Assembly: GCA_944548615.1 (NCBI GenBank)
Contig: OX155980.1
Coordinates: 64,126,874 to 64,190,873, forward strand
Reading direction: 5' to 3'
DNA from: Micropterix aruncella
Taxonomy: Eukaryota > Arthropoda > Insecta > Lepidoptera > Micropterigidae
Length of the DNA: 64,000 bases
The translations under genes were made by a program, and so were the position numbers. This document shows positions 13,920 through 23,768 of the stretch, piece after piece; the stretch's first letter is position 1, and every line of letters starts with the position of its first letter. The notes beneath the pieces were generated by a model that was given only the letters and a program-made list of their open reading frames with translations, was not told the DNA's origin and searched no databases.

Positions 13920-14470
13920 ATATTGTGGCAATGACAAATTACCCTTTGCGGGGTCAGCAACGCTTACTTTGTCGAATGCAAAAATTGCGGAATCAACAAT
14001 ATAAAATTGTGGCGCTAACAATTTTTTTCGACATTGTTATTACCTCAATGCTCTAAACTGCGGGGTTAACAATTTTACAGCTTGTGAGTTTAACAATGTA
14101 AACGTAACATTGATTTTATACGTTGCGGCGATAGCAATGTTCCGCTACTTTGATAAATTGACAACGTGCTAATCTGCGGAATTCACATAGTTAAAGATTG
14201 TGATTTTCACAATGTAAGCAGAATATTGATTTTATACATTGCGACGATGGCAACTTTACGGTACTTTGATAAATTAGCAATGTGCTAATCTGTGGAATTC
14301 ACATAGGTGAGTATTGTGAGTTTCACAATGTAAGCGGAACATTGCTTTTTTAATGTTGTGGATAAATTAGCAATGTCCATGATTAACATAGTTGGTTTGT
14401 CAGTTCCACAATGTAAGCGAGACATTGATTTTATACGTTGCCGCGCTAGCAACTTTTACTAGCAACGCTA
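13920..14470. repeat. Left subterminal repeat array (116-bp units)
   Basis: The ATTGATTTTATAC-like anchor recurs at 14109, 14225, 14341 and 14424. This gives two 116-bp periods and a shortened 83-bp one. Each unit holds ACAATGTAAGC, ACATTG, GATAAATT and AGCAATGT in order. Similar CAATGT and TTGCGR words continue toward the terminus. Such arrays are expected binding sites for the element's own DNA-binding protein; binding itself is inferred. Confidence 0.75.
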
Positions 14471-14619
14471 GCTAGTAACTACGTAAGTTGTGAATAAGGC
14501 AATGTTTTCATAATTCCTCAATGTTTTTAAATTGATATTAACACAACTTTGACGTAGATTTTTTCTCAATGGCAGATAGGTTTGAGAAAAACTCAAACTA
14601 TAATTGTCAAAACCGCAAC

Positions 14620-14878
14620 GTTTATTTTCTACAAAGTTGGGGGCTTTCCTAAACGTTGTCAAAATCCCGCCGCGCGCGCAAGTCGCGACACGCTCGCCGC
14701 TCGGCTGTTTGTTTGCGACGCTATTCCAGTTGATTCCAGTCTGTAACAAGGGCGCGGGCGGAGCGCTCGCTCTGATCAAGTGCATTTTACGGCGTCGTAT
14801 TTTCAAGAAAGAATTAAAAGCACAACTCCGAACTGTTCAAAAGTGCAATCAGTGATTAAGTGGCGACATCTCAGAAAA
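14620..14878 (+). promoter_or_regulatory. Probable 5' region of transposon gene 1
   Basis: A GC-rich patch (CGCCGCGCGCGCAAGTCGCG at 14669-14688 and GGGCGCGGGCGGAGCGCTCG near 14751) lies just upstream of the first ATG, in otherwise AT-rich DNA. No convincing TATA box is visible. The position makes it the likely promoter and 5' untranslated region; the transcription start is not determined. Confidence 0.4.
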
Positions 14879-17800
14879 ATGGAGAAAGAACAGCAGCTAC
14901 TGTTTGACTTCTTAATATCGAACAACCTCGTACACCTGTTTTCCACACTACAAGGTAAGTTTTTTGAAAAAAATATTTATCGAGTCAGCGTGGTGAATAT
15001 AGTCGAATGATATTGAAAGATCAATAATCTAGAATAATAATAAAATCAGGTCTTCTTAATATGATCAGTAGTTTCGGAATAAAGGGTGAACACATCGAAC
15101 GCGTCGGCTGCCGCGGCCATGTGTCGGGCGCGATCTGTGTAATGAATTTCTATTGAGCCGTCCTATATTATCGCGTCCTATTATCGTCCTATATAGAAAT
15201 CGTCCTATTATCGCGACCTTGAGGCTTCGGACGACTGTACATACTGTCCTAAGCCACGGCAGCAAACGCGTCCGATAGTGCAATGTGTTCGCCCCTTAAT
15301 CGTCGTTTTTCTGAAACGCTATCTTTTTATTGTGATTTATTCTTCTTCTCGTTCTCTAAGAGACACTACAATTCAAACGTTAGCGCTCGAGGAGTTAACG
15401 GACTCAATAAATGAGATATAGGTATTTAAAAAGTGTCAACTCTATACATTTCGGTAGGTTAAGTTAGTTTTTTAAAACAATTTATTAACACCTATGTGAC
15501 AGTAGGTTAGGTTAGTTTTTTTTAAGAACCATGATAAAACTAATTTACAAAATAAAAATAAATTAAATTTAAAAAAACCGACCTTATTTTTTAACAGATT
15601 TAGCACTGCAATGATTGAATTTAGTAGTGTGTATTTTTTTTTTGAAAACTAGACGAGGTACCAAAAGTAGAATAATTCCGACTTAACGGAGTGGCTATAA
15701 TAGATTGTTTTTTTTCTAGATCAGGGTGCAGATTTAGACTTTCTGCTGCACGCTAACGATCACGAGCTTTACAGCTTGGTTCCACAGGTCGTAGATAAAG
15801 GAAAGCTTCGCATAGCACTGGACCGCGTGAGTAGTTCTGATGGTTGCTCCTTGCATGCCTGTTGCAATAAAATTCAGATAAAAGTCAGTTCGCATCAAAC
15901 TTGTCTTTTCGACGGTTTGTAAAGTTTTAAATCATAAAACACTTTGCGACACTCCGATGTACACTTGTGCCATAATGTTCGTGACATTATCGGTTTTCGT
16001 TCCGATTGCACTCCCACGCACATTGCGGTCGGCAAGACGTCCGGTTGGCTATCCGAAGTCTACGTAATTATGTTATTTACAGATATTATAGTAATTTCCT
16101 TTATTTACAGAAGAAGGAAAGTGACCTATGCAAGGTTAGCGTTCTTAATGAAAGAACCGTTCGCACTTCTGTCGCTGCTCCATTTAGGCAAAAGTCGTTC
16201 GTGTCGACATCGCGCACTTCCTCACCGTCATCTTGCACTCCCTCACCGTCATCATGGTGTATGACTCCACATGAGGTTTGTGTAGATTTCATGCACCATT
16301 TTAAATAAATAAATTAAAATTTTCACAGTAATTTAAAAATAACAAATTTTGCTTGTATCGAATATAATTGAATGTCTCTTGGTAAAATAAACTGAATTAA
16401 TTGCAATTTAGTTTTAACTGTAGTATATTTCCTGTCATAGCATAATATGATATTGAACCTTCAATAAGGCTGGATATTTTTTTGTTACAGGAGGGTCCTC
16501 AACACACTGTCTCTTCGTTTAATACTCAGATTGATGCTACAGAGAAGTTTTTGTCACCTGCTGTAGCCGGTTCATCATCTGCCAGGGCGGCGGTGAGTTA
16601 GAAAAATTATAAAACTGGCTTTAAATAAAAACTGTTATTGGATGGAACAGAATGTGATCTCGTGCAGTCTCGTGGACTACGGCCGCTTTTGAATACTATA
16701 AAATGACGAGAAATAAAATAAGTAGAGAATTATATAAATTTTTTTAATTTCAGGAAAGGGAACTCACACATTTTGATGAAGAAGTGTCAATTATCGACTT
16801 TACTACAATCCTGGTAGGAACAACACTCCGATCAATGTTGGAGTCCACCACAGCAGGAAAGCCGCTTCTTAAAAAACAAGTTTTAACGACACGGGACCGA
16901 AAAATCATCACTGCTGTCATCGTGGAGTCAGAAGTACGCAAACTAAAAAAAGTTACGGACCCGATACGAAAAGAAGTATGGGAAAACTGGACCAAAGAGA
17001 TTGTATCTCTATTTCCGGAAGAAACAAACTCCGTATATTACAGCCCCTTTCGAATAGTTGAAGGTCGGGCTATACAGGCCAGTGGCCTCATTATCAACCG
17101 ACTAATCACAGTTAGAAGAAACCTGTCAACTCCATCAGAACCCCGCCGCAGCGAGAGCCGCAGTAGTGAATACAGCAGCGACAGCGAAAATAAAAAGAAG
17201 AAAAGGCGTACAAGCGACACGCCTGGTAGAACACGACCTTTGCCTGAAAACTTCAACTTGCTTCAACAACTTCAGAATGAGGAGGCCTCGTCTCAAGATG
17301 ACGTGCAGTGGCTCAAAGTCTCCTCATCACCCCGAGATCTCGCTAAATCTAAATGGCATAATACTCTGCGCGAGCGGGTAGCCATCCTAGAGGGAAGCGA
17401 CTATATAGCTTACTGCAAAACATTCCCAGCGATACAATCTCCATGGGGCTATGAATTGGTGAGTAATTTTGTAAGCTTATCAACATGCGACATTTCTCAC
17501 TTGTTGCAAATTTAATACAGTGGCTACATTTTGCGGATCTAACCGCTAAGACATCGATCACGCGGCATCGATGCAATTCTGCTGAACGCGCTTTTTCTAT
17601 TTTGTCTTTTTTGAGATTATTTTCAAAGAGTATCATGTTATTATATTCGTAATTATTTTCGATTTCCATGTTGTGTTCAAAAACGTTGTAAACAATCCGA
17701 ATGACAGCTACGTTTGACAGCTTGCTACTAACCGCTGCTAATCGAAATTCAATTAAGTTCAATTAAGTCATTGCGTTTTTGTGGGCTTTCAGCAGATAAT

Positions 17801-19399
17801 GTGCAATCGATGACTCATCGATGTGTTCTGCAAAATGTAGCCAGTGTCACTATTATATAGAATAAAAAAAAGAAATAAAACGCACATTGGAATATGCTCC
17901 TGTAGCGTCATTGTAAGCATTTGAGTGTATTATGTATTATTTTTTTATTTACTTATTTAATGCTTGCACAATTAAAAAGTAATTACAATGTCACTCAGCA
18001 AATAATAGAACATTGAAAAACAACAGCTTAGGATCAACACAGCTCAGGCGCTATGCACATCTAACGGGGCCTCTAATGCCTGTATCTAGATGCAGAATTG
18101 TTGTGTAAAACATAACGCAATAGTAAATATATTAGTATGATGTAAGTTTATATAAGTAAATACAACATTTTTTTTTGTGCAGTTCGCCAGTGACTTCAAT
18201 TCAATATATGGAGAAGCAAAAAGGAAATTCGAAGAAAGATTCCCAACAGTGAAGACTCGCCTACTAACATTATTGGACGAGAAGGCCCAAGAGTTCATAC
18301 GCAGAGTTGATATTCAATCTGTCTTGGATCTTGCAACCTGTAAGTAATGTTTAGTTCTAAATAATACCTTAACTTAAGTCCTGGCCATTTAATTGTTCTA
18401 TTAAAATCTGTCTTCTTCTTCTTCTTCTTTAACAGCCCTTATCTATACTAATATTATAAAGAGGTAAAGTTTGTGACGTTGTAGGAAGTAATCTCTGGAT
18501 CTACTGAACTGATTTTGAAAGTTATTTTACCAATAGAAAGCCACGTTATTTGTGAGTGTCATAGGCTATATATTAATCCGAGAAATGAGAAGACTTTTTC
18601 GTGGTAGTCGGATTTTCAAAGTAAGTCGGAAAAAACGGTCGAACGAAAACGTTTCTAACGAACGCTGCCTTAACGATGAGAGATATATGATTAAGTTCTA
18701 GAGAAAAGTTGTAGATCTTAATAATGCTTACAAAAAAGTCTTACTTATTAAAAATATTTATCAAATTAAATCTCCTCAACTACTTCTAGAGTTACGGCAG
18801 TCATGGCCGAATAATCCGGTATATTTTGAGTGCGAGACGAACAGACGAGTGATGATATATTTTATTTATTTGTAAAATTTATATTTGCAGTGGGAGAAGA
18901 ACCAGCGAACGTTGCGGCCTTCCTGTCAATTCCGCTGCTGCTCAAGCAGATGCATACGATACCGGTGAAAGGTGTCAAGAAACAGTGGAACCCCTCGCGT
19001 ACAGAAGTAAGCAGCGCCTTCATAAGTTTAGTACCGTCTGTATCAGACCTCGAAACCCATTGTTCTGAGAGAGAAGCTAAACTTACAGAGAAAAACATAC
19101 ATGTGCTTCCGTATATTATTGCTGTTGGCCCCAGTTGGAAGGATGTTGCGCAGTACGATTTAATTATATCAAAAGACATTCGGTACACCTTCTCCAATGT
19201 GTGTGATGTTATTACGAATGCTTTTAAAATATTGTGGGCATTAGATTTACCTTACCCGAAAGAATGTGCACCTATTTGGATGTTCGTTCAAAGAAGTATA
19301 TATCTCATGAAAAGCAAGTATGACACGGAAGGTACTCCGATGTTAGATTTACTCGCATCTGTTTTAAATAGACACGATGGTGCAATGCGTGTTATGTAA
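14879..19399 (+). CDS. CACTA accessory protein gene, 7 exons, 606 aa
   Basis: Exons by eye: 14879-14954, 15720-15826, 16111-16275, 16491-16592, 16754-17458, 18183-18339, 18891-19399. All six introns are GT-AG, and the joined 1821 nt read through without a stop, ending TAA at 19397-19399. The ATG has A at -3 and G at +4. Residues 1-61 (exons 1-2: LFDFLISNNLVHLFSTLQ, then LLHANDHELYSLVPQ and GKLRIAL) look like a SAM domain. Exons 3-4 are Ser/Thr/Pro-rich. Exon 5 (235 codons) includes RKEVWENWTKEIVSLFPEE, a Ser/Arg/Lys-rich stretch with a likely nuclear signal (NKKKKRR), and CKTFPAIQSPWGYEL. Exon 6 has FNSIYGEAKRKFEERFPTVK; exon 7 continues with AAFLSIPLLLKQMHTIPVKG. I remember proteins of this layout as unnamed partners of zinc-finger CACTA-like transposases in other animals. 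Role (DNA binding or assembly of transposase) is inferred. Confidence 0.8.
17518..17846. mobile_element. MITE inside intron 5
   Basis: Starts CAGTGGCTACATTTTGC and ends GCAAAATGTAGCCAGTG, inverted repeats with one mismatch. Further in, ATCGATGNNTCATCGAT-like words continue the pairing. The CAGTGG start suggests hAT affinity, but no clear 8-bp target duplication is visible. The 243-aa open frame running off exon 5 ends at 17515, just before it. Confidence 0.6.
17935..18100 (-). repeat. LINE 3'-tail-like repeat in intron 5
   Basis: Shares GCCTGTATCTAGATG and the general layout with 25890-26110, including an A/T-rich tail at its plus-strand left (TTTATTTACTTATTTA). Probably a 5'-truncated LINE untranslated region on the minus strand. 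Confidence 0.45.
18442..18640 (+). mobile_element. Lep1-like Helitron 5' fragment in intron 6
   Basis: Begins TCTATACTAATATTATAAAG, the well-known 5' end of lepidopteran Helitron-type repeats, after a run of CTT triplets. It continues with CTACTGAACTGATTTTGAAA, also typical. The 3' end (hairpin plus CTRR) was not located. Confidence 0.65.
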
Positions 19400-21782
19400 A
19401 CGGTCTCTTCTTAATTTAAGACAATTTAAAAACCACTACACTATTTATCATCCTGGCCAGGTCTATTTCTGTCCAACTATTGGTTGCGGAAGAAGGTATC
19501 AACTTTACAACTCGTTTAGACGTCATTATTTGAAAGACCATTCAGAGGCCCAAGCCCCTGAAGCAATTTCATCCAATATGGACACTTCACATATGCGCAC
19601 TACACCAGCTGGGTTACAAAATGATGATAAAATAGTTTCTAAACTAGAAAATGAAGCTATCAAAGCAAAATATGTAAACATTAATTTGAATACTGTTTCA
19701 CTGAGCAAAACCATGGCTCAACTGTTTTCATCCCTTTATAGTAATCCTCAATTGCCGATAAATGTGTCAGATACAGTTTATAACGGTATTGAAAACATTT
19801 TCAACTTATCTATCAAGCCTTTATTACCGATGACGCCCGGCTCTGCTACGGAAAACATTATAAGTGATTTAAAAATGTTTAATTCAATGCACCATAGATT
19901 GAAGTACTTTGAAGGAAAAGGGTCCTTAATTAATCCTGAGCCTTATGTGGTGGGTCGCAGATTTGATTTTGTAAAAAAAAATGGAAGCAGTTTTTATCAA
20001 GCAGTAGATTGCGTGGCGCATAAAATACAAATGAAAGCGGTTTTGCACAAATTTTTTTCTTTGCCTCGGTTGCTATGTCAGACGATAGATAATATGAAAA
20101 AACTAATGAACCATGACGCATCAGTCAGTGTGGAACATTTTATGCATGGTTCATTTTGGAGACAGAGATTTCATGGAGAAAAATTAGTCATGCCAGTAGT
20201 TTTGCAAATAGATGATTTTGAGACTTTGAACCCTTTGGGGAGTCATAGTGGCATACATAAATTGGGGGCAGCCTACATTTCTCTTCCTTGTCTGCCTTAC
20301 TATTATGCCTCCCAATTGTCTAACATTTTTTTGACTTTATTATATCATTCTAATGACAGAGTCGAATTTGGAAATAAAATAATATTCCAGCCTCTAATTG
20401 ATCAGTTCAATGACTTAATTCGAAACGGAATATCATTCGATCTACCAAATTTTAAAGGAACCGTTTACTTTGAATTGGCACTCATTTTGGGAGATAATTT
20501 AGGTTTGCACAGTGTTTTAGGCTTTGTTGAAAGCTTCTCGGGCAACTTCCCTTGTCGTACTTGTAAAGTAGAAAAGAAACTAATGCAAAAGCAATTCTAT
20601 GAAAATACATCTCTTCTAAGAACGGACTCTAACTATCAGGAAGATTTAAATACGAACAATCCATCTCTGACAGGCGTGAAAGAGAATTGTACATGGCTTC
20701 AGATAGAAAATTTTAGTTTATTTTCACAAATGGGTTTTGATGTAATGCACGACTTACACGAAGGTTGTTCAAAGTATATCATGTGTTCACTGCTTGTAGT
20801 TTTTGTAGATAAACTGAAATATTTTTCAATCGATATTGTTAATAGCAAAATTTCTTCATTTTCCTATGGCCCTGATAAAAAAGATAAACCGGTCACGCTA
20901 GCAATGCCTAATATACGAAAGGGCAATATACGTTTAAACGCTGCCGAAATGTACACATTTTGCAAGTATTTTGGGGTGATGTTCGGCAATTTCGTTCCGA
21001 GGTACGATAAGTATTGGGAACTATATATTCAATTGATGAAAGTTATAGATTTTGTCTTATCTCCCGCCTTTGCACCTGATCAAATTGACTTTTTTAAGTT
21101 TTTAGTAGCTGACCTTTGCGAAATGTTTACCACATTGTTCGAACAATCTCTTAAACCCAAGTTTCACAATTTATTGCATTACCACTCCGCAATGTTACGA
21201 TTTGGTCCCTTACGGCATCTGTCTTCTATGCGCTTTGAAGCTAAACATCGACCGAACAAGTTAGCCGCAAAAACCTCAAATAATCGAATGAACATGACAT
21301 TCACAATAGCTCGAAGACATCAGTTGATCTTAAATGATATTTTTCTAAAGGGAAGTATAGGTTCGTCTTTTTCATTCGGAGGCCAAAAAGAAATTGCCGA
21401 TAGTAAAGTTAAAAAAATTCTAAATAAAATTAAGCTGTCTAATATAAGCAAATTGTATAAAGTCAAATGGGCAGAAAAGTGTTCTGAGCGGTATAAAGCA
21501 AATGACATAATTATTTCTGCAATTGAGGAGGAAAATGTTACCTTTGCTAAAATAAAAGATGTATATGTTGATGGTGTATGTAAAATAATAATTAAGGCAA
21601 AGCTTTTTGAAACAATAGGTTTAGATGATCATTATCATGCTTATTATCTACGAAACTCGTGTCAGACGTCAGTATTCATTGATCAGGAATTGATGCAACA
21701 TCCGTTCATATGCAATGGTGTAGTTATCGGATATGACATCAATCTACCTGAGCTCCATGTTGTACTTAGCAAGCCTATTTAA
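19377..21782 (+). CDS. CACTA-type transposase with N-terminal zinc fingers, 801 aa
   Basis: Single exon. The ATG has A at -3 and G at +4, and an in-frame TAA at 19365-19367 fixes this as the start unless splicing intervenes. Two C2H2-like fingers open the protein: C4-C7-H20-H25 (CVLCKRSL...FKNHYTIYH), then CPTIGCGRR...FRRHYLKDH. The core carries QIDDFETLNPLGSHSGIHKL (D279/D280), LGDNLGLHSVLGFVESFSG (D373), a CRTC knuckle after it, and DVMHDLHEGC (E462). These are my candidate metal-binding D, D and E residues. HNLLHYHSAML...FEAKHRPNK follows. It presumably cuts at the CACTC termini. The start lies inside the last exon of gene 1, 23 nt before that gene's stop. The frame is undamaged, so activity is possible. 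Confidence 0.85.
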   Translation: MVQCVLCKRSLLNLRQFKNHYTIYHPGQVYFCPTIGCGRRYQLYNSFRRHYLKDHSEAQAPEAISSNMDTSHMRTTPAGLQNDDKIVSKLENEAIKAKYVNINLNTVSLSKTMAQLFSSLYSNPQLPINVSDTVYNGIENIFNLSIKPLLPMTPGSATENIISDLKMFNSMHHRLKYFEGKGSLINPEPYVVGRRFDFVKKNGSSFYQAVDCVAHKIQMKAVLHKFFSLPRLLCQTIDNMKKLMNHDASVSVEHFMHGSFWRQRFHGEKLVMPVVLQIDDFETLNPLGSHSGIHKLGAAYISLPCLPYYYASQLSNIFLTLLYHSNDRVEFGNKIIFQPLIDQFNDLIRNGISFDLPNFKGTVYFELALILGDNLGLHSVLGFVESFSGNFPCRTCKVEKKLMQKQFYENTSLLRTDSNYQEDLNTNNPSLTGVKENCTWLQIENFSLFSQMGFDVMHDLHEGCSKYIMCSLLVVFVDKLKYFSIDIVNSKISSFSYGPDKKDKPVTLAMPNIRKGNIRLNAAEMYTFCKYFGVMFGNFVPRYDKYWELYIQLMKVIDFVLSPAFAPDQIDFFKFLVADLCEMFTTLFEQSLKPKFHNLLHYHSAMLRFGPLRHLSSMRFEAKHRPNKLAAKTSNNRMNMTFTIARRHQLILNDIFLKGSIGSSFSFGGQKEIADSKVKKILNKIKLSNISKLYKVKWAEKCSERYKANDIIISAIEEENVTFAKIKDVYVDGVCKIIIKAKLFETIGLDDHYHAYYLRNSCQTSVFIDQELMQHPFICNGVVIGYDINLPELHVVLSKPI

Positions 21783-21854
21783 TTGAAATGAATGAAAATC
21801 TTAAAAGTTGAATAGTTAAATATTATAATGATCAAAATAGTTTATACATGTATG

Positions 21855-21860
21855 AATAAA
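21855..21860 (+). terminator. Polyadenylation signal after the transposase
   Basis: AATAAA lies 73 bases after the stop codon and is the first canonical signal in the 3' region. It is repeated in the duplicated copy downstream. Confidence 0.6.
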
Positions 21861-21978
21861 ACTGTAATCTGTAAATTTATGGCTTCTTATGTTTGTTAAT
21901 CTTAGTTAAGAGGAGACAGAGTTTCTAGAGCATACGTTTCTATACAAAATATTACAGAAACGTCTTTCAAGTTCTTAG

Positions 21979-22235
21979 CCCTTCAAGCCCCGCGACTTCG
22001 ATATCGAAGTCAACTTAACGCGTCCAGGAAAAGTGATTTGATTGGGTTTTTCGTGTCATTCCGTATGCAGTTGTATTTTATTTAAATGCACGATGATACA
22101 AATATCATCGTGCATTTAAATAAAATACAACTGAATACGGAATGACACGAAAAACCCAATCAAATCACTTTTCCTGGACGCGTTCAGTTGACTTCGATAT
22201 AGAAGTCGCGGGGCTTAGTCGCGGGGCTTGAAGGG
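21979..22235. mobile_element. 257-bp piggyBac-type foldback MITE
   Basis: Near-palindromic: arms starting CCCTTCAAGCCCCGCGACTT and ending GGGGCTTGAAGGG pair almost throughout, around a centre near 22103. It is flanked by TTAG (21975-21978, a decayed TTAA) and TTAA (22236-22239). CCC/GGG ends at TTAA are the piggyBac signature. The duplicated copy downstream (22805-22813) has a single TTAA at the same point and shows the empty site. Non-autonomous; no coding. Confidence 0.88.
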
Positions 22236-22320
22236 TTAAAGACTATTTTGTATGGAAATTTTCTATTTCCGACCTAAACTCTGTCTCCACATAAAATTAT
22301 TCGAGTAAAATTAAAATTAA

Positions 22321-22609
22321 TAAAGCAAATGACATAATTATTTCTGCAATTGAGGAGGAAAATGTTACCTTTGCTAAAATAAAAGATGTATATGTTGATG
22401 GTGTATGTAAAATAATAATTAAGGCAAAGCTTTTTGAAACAATAGGTTTAGATGATCATTATCATGCTTATTATCTACGAAACTCGTGTCAGACGTCAGT
22501 ATTCATTGATCAGGAATTGATGCAACATCCGTTCATATGCAATGGTGTAGTTATCGGATGTGACATCAATCTACCTGAGCTCCATGTTGTACTTAGCAAG
22601 CCTATTTAA
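22321..22609 (+). pseudogene. Duplicated C-terminus of the transposase gene
   Basis: Repeats the last 95 or so codons of the transposase, with stop at 22607-22609, and has no start of its own. It is the product of the tandem duplication. At least one coding difference from copy 1 is visible (Tyr to Cys in GYDINL). Confidence 0.9.
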
Positions 22610-22989
22610 TTGAAATGAATGAAAATCTTAAAAGTTGAAAAGTTAAATATTATAATGATCAAAATAGTTTATACATGTATGAATAAAACTGTAATCTGTA
22701 AATTTATGGCTTCTTATGTTTGTTAATCTTAGTTAAGAGGAGACAGAGTTTCTAGAGCATACGTTTCTATACAAAATATTACAGAAACGTCTTTCAAGTT
22801 CTTAATGACTATTTTGTATGGAAATTTTCTATTTCCGACCTAAACTCTGTCTCCACATAAAATTATTCGAGTAAAATTAAAATTAAACACTCCTTTTGTT
22901 ATAACATGTATGTCAGTTGTAAATAAATAAATGTTTTATTTTGTGTAACTGTTGTTTATGTTTTAGGTTATTGGATACACAAACACGCA

Positions 22990-23243
22990 CAAGTAATGCA
23001 ACATAGGCTTCAGATCTTCTTCAGGTTTTATTTGCAATGCTGTTCCTGGTCAACCGCAGTGTAAATATTGCAGGAATAGCAATAATGGATTTCTTTTTCC
23101 CTGCAATTAATATTTACACAGCGGTTGTACAGTATACAGCAGTACAAATAAAATATGCTGAAGATCTGAAGCAATGCGTACGTTGCTTTATTAGCAACTT
23201 TCAAGTTGTTAGAAACACAACTTGAAAGTTGCTAATAAAGCAA
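22990..23243. repeat. Two inverted repeats in the transposon 3' region
   Basis: Imperfect arms around 22995-23075 and 23095-23175 share GCTTCAGATCTTC, AATATTTACAC and CAACCGC in inverse order. Immediately after, 23183-23207 pairs with 23219-23243 (TTGCTTTATTAGCAACTTTC and its complement) around a short loop. No coding. Confidence 0.7.
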
Positions 23244-23500
23244 AGTGCGCATTGCTAAACCCACAAGGTTGAACCACAACTCTGTTAGAAACACAACTTG
23301 AAAGTTGCTAATAAAGCAAAGTGCGCATTGCTAAACCCACAAGGTTGAACCACAACTCTGTTAGAAACACAACTTGAAAGTTGCTAATAAAGCAAAGTGC
23401 GCATTGCTAAACCCACAAGGTCGAACCACAACTCTGTTAGAAACACAACTTGAAAGTTGCTAATGAAGCAAAGTGCGCATTGCTAAACCCACAAGGTTGA
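23208..23500. repeat. 76-bp tandem repeat, nearly four copies
   Basis: GTTAGAAACACAACTTG recurs at 23208, 23284, 23360 and 23436, an exact 76-bp period; the last copy stops near 23500. Copies differ by one or two bases. It lies just inside the right subterminal region of the CACTA element. Confidence 0.95.
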
Positions 23501-23766
23501 AAGGCGGAATTGATTGCGAATCAACAGAGTAAAGTTGTGAAATTCGCAATGTGTTAACATTGCGAATTTCACAAAGTAAAATTGTGAAATATGAGCCATC
23601 AAAGTAAAGTTGTGAAAGCGCGCCTTTGTGAAATTAACAATGCTATGCTCTGTCATATAAGCAATGTTTTTCGACAATTTTGGCGTTGTGGCTCCCACTA
23701 TTTTACCTTGATGGCTCATATTTAACAACTTTTTGTTGTCAAATTCACCATGTTTTTTTCTGAGTG
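23501..23766. repeat. Right subterminal region and right terminus
   Basis: Contains CGCAATGTG, AACATTGCG, AACAATGC, AGCAATGTT and other CAATGT-type words in both orientations, as in the left end. GAGCCATCAA and its complement TTGATGGCTC form a further inverted pair (about 23592 and 23708). It ends TTTTTTTCTGAGTG at 23766, followed by TA. Confidence 0.75.
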
Positions 23767-23768
23767 TA

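Larger units (their letters stand above)
21494..22886 (+). repeat. Tandem duplication of the transposon 3' end
   Basis: Copy 1 is 21494-22320 and copy 2 is 22321-22886. Both start TAAAGCAAATGACATAATTA inside the transposase reading frame and end TAAAATTAAAATTAA. The copies differ at very few bases (for example GATATGACATC versus GATGTGACATC). Copy 1 is longer by exactly 261 bp, which equals one MITE plus a 4-bp target duplication. So duplication came first, then insertion. Confidence 0.92.
13846..23766 (+). mobile_element. Large CACTA (CMC/EnSpm-type) DNA transposon, about 9.9 kb
   Basis: The termini read CACTCAGAGAAA (left) and, on the opposite strand, CACTCAGAAAAA (right). TA lies outside both ends (13844-13845 and 23767-23768), consistent with a 2-bp target duplication or with a longer terminus. 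Subterminal arrays of CAATGT/ACATTG motifs sit inside each end, as in plant and animal CACTA elements, where they bind element-encoded protein. Inside are two long plus-strand genes: a seven-exon accessory gene (14879-19399) and a zinc-finger transposase (19377-21782), both apparently intact. Superfamily assignment rests on the terminal CACT, on transposase motifs (DFETLNPLGS, GDNLGLHSVLGF, DVMHDLHEG) and on architecture. Only the exact family is uncertain. Later insertions sit in introns 5 and 6 and in the 3' region. Confidence 0.8.

Noticed and set aside
18830..18890. Upstream extension of the 189-aa ORF as the gene 1 exon start
   Set aside because: The segment before 18891 is intron: a TTTGCAG acceptor lies at 18884-18890 and the preceding exon joins in phase there.
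23208..23500. CRISPR-like array
   Set aside because: Contiguous 76-bp tandem copies without unique spacers, in a eukaryotic transposon.
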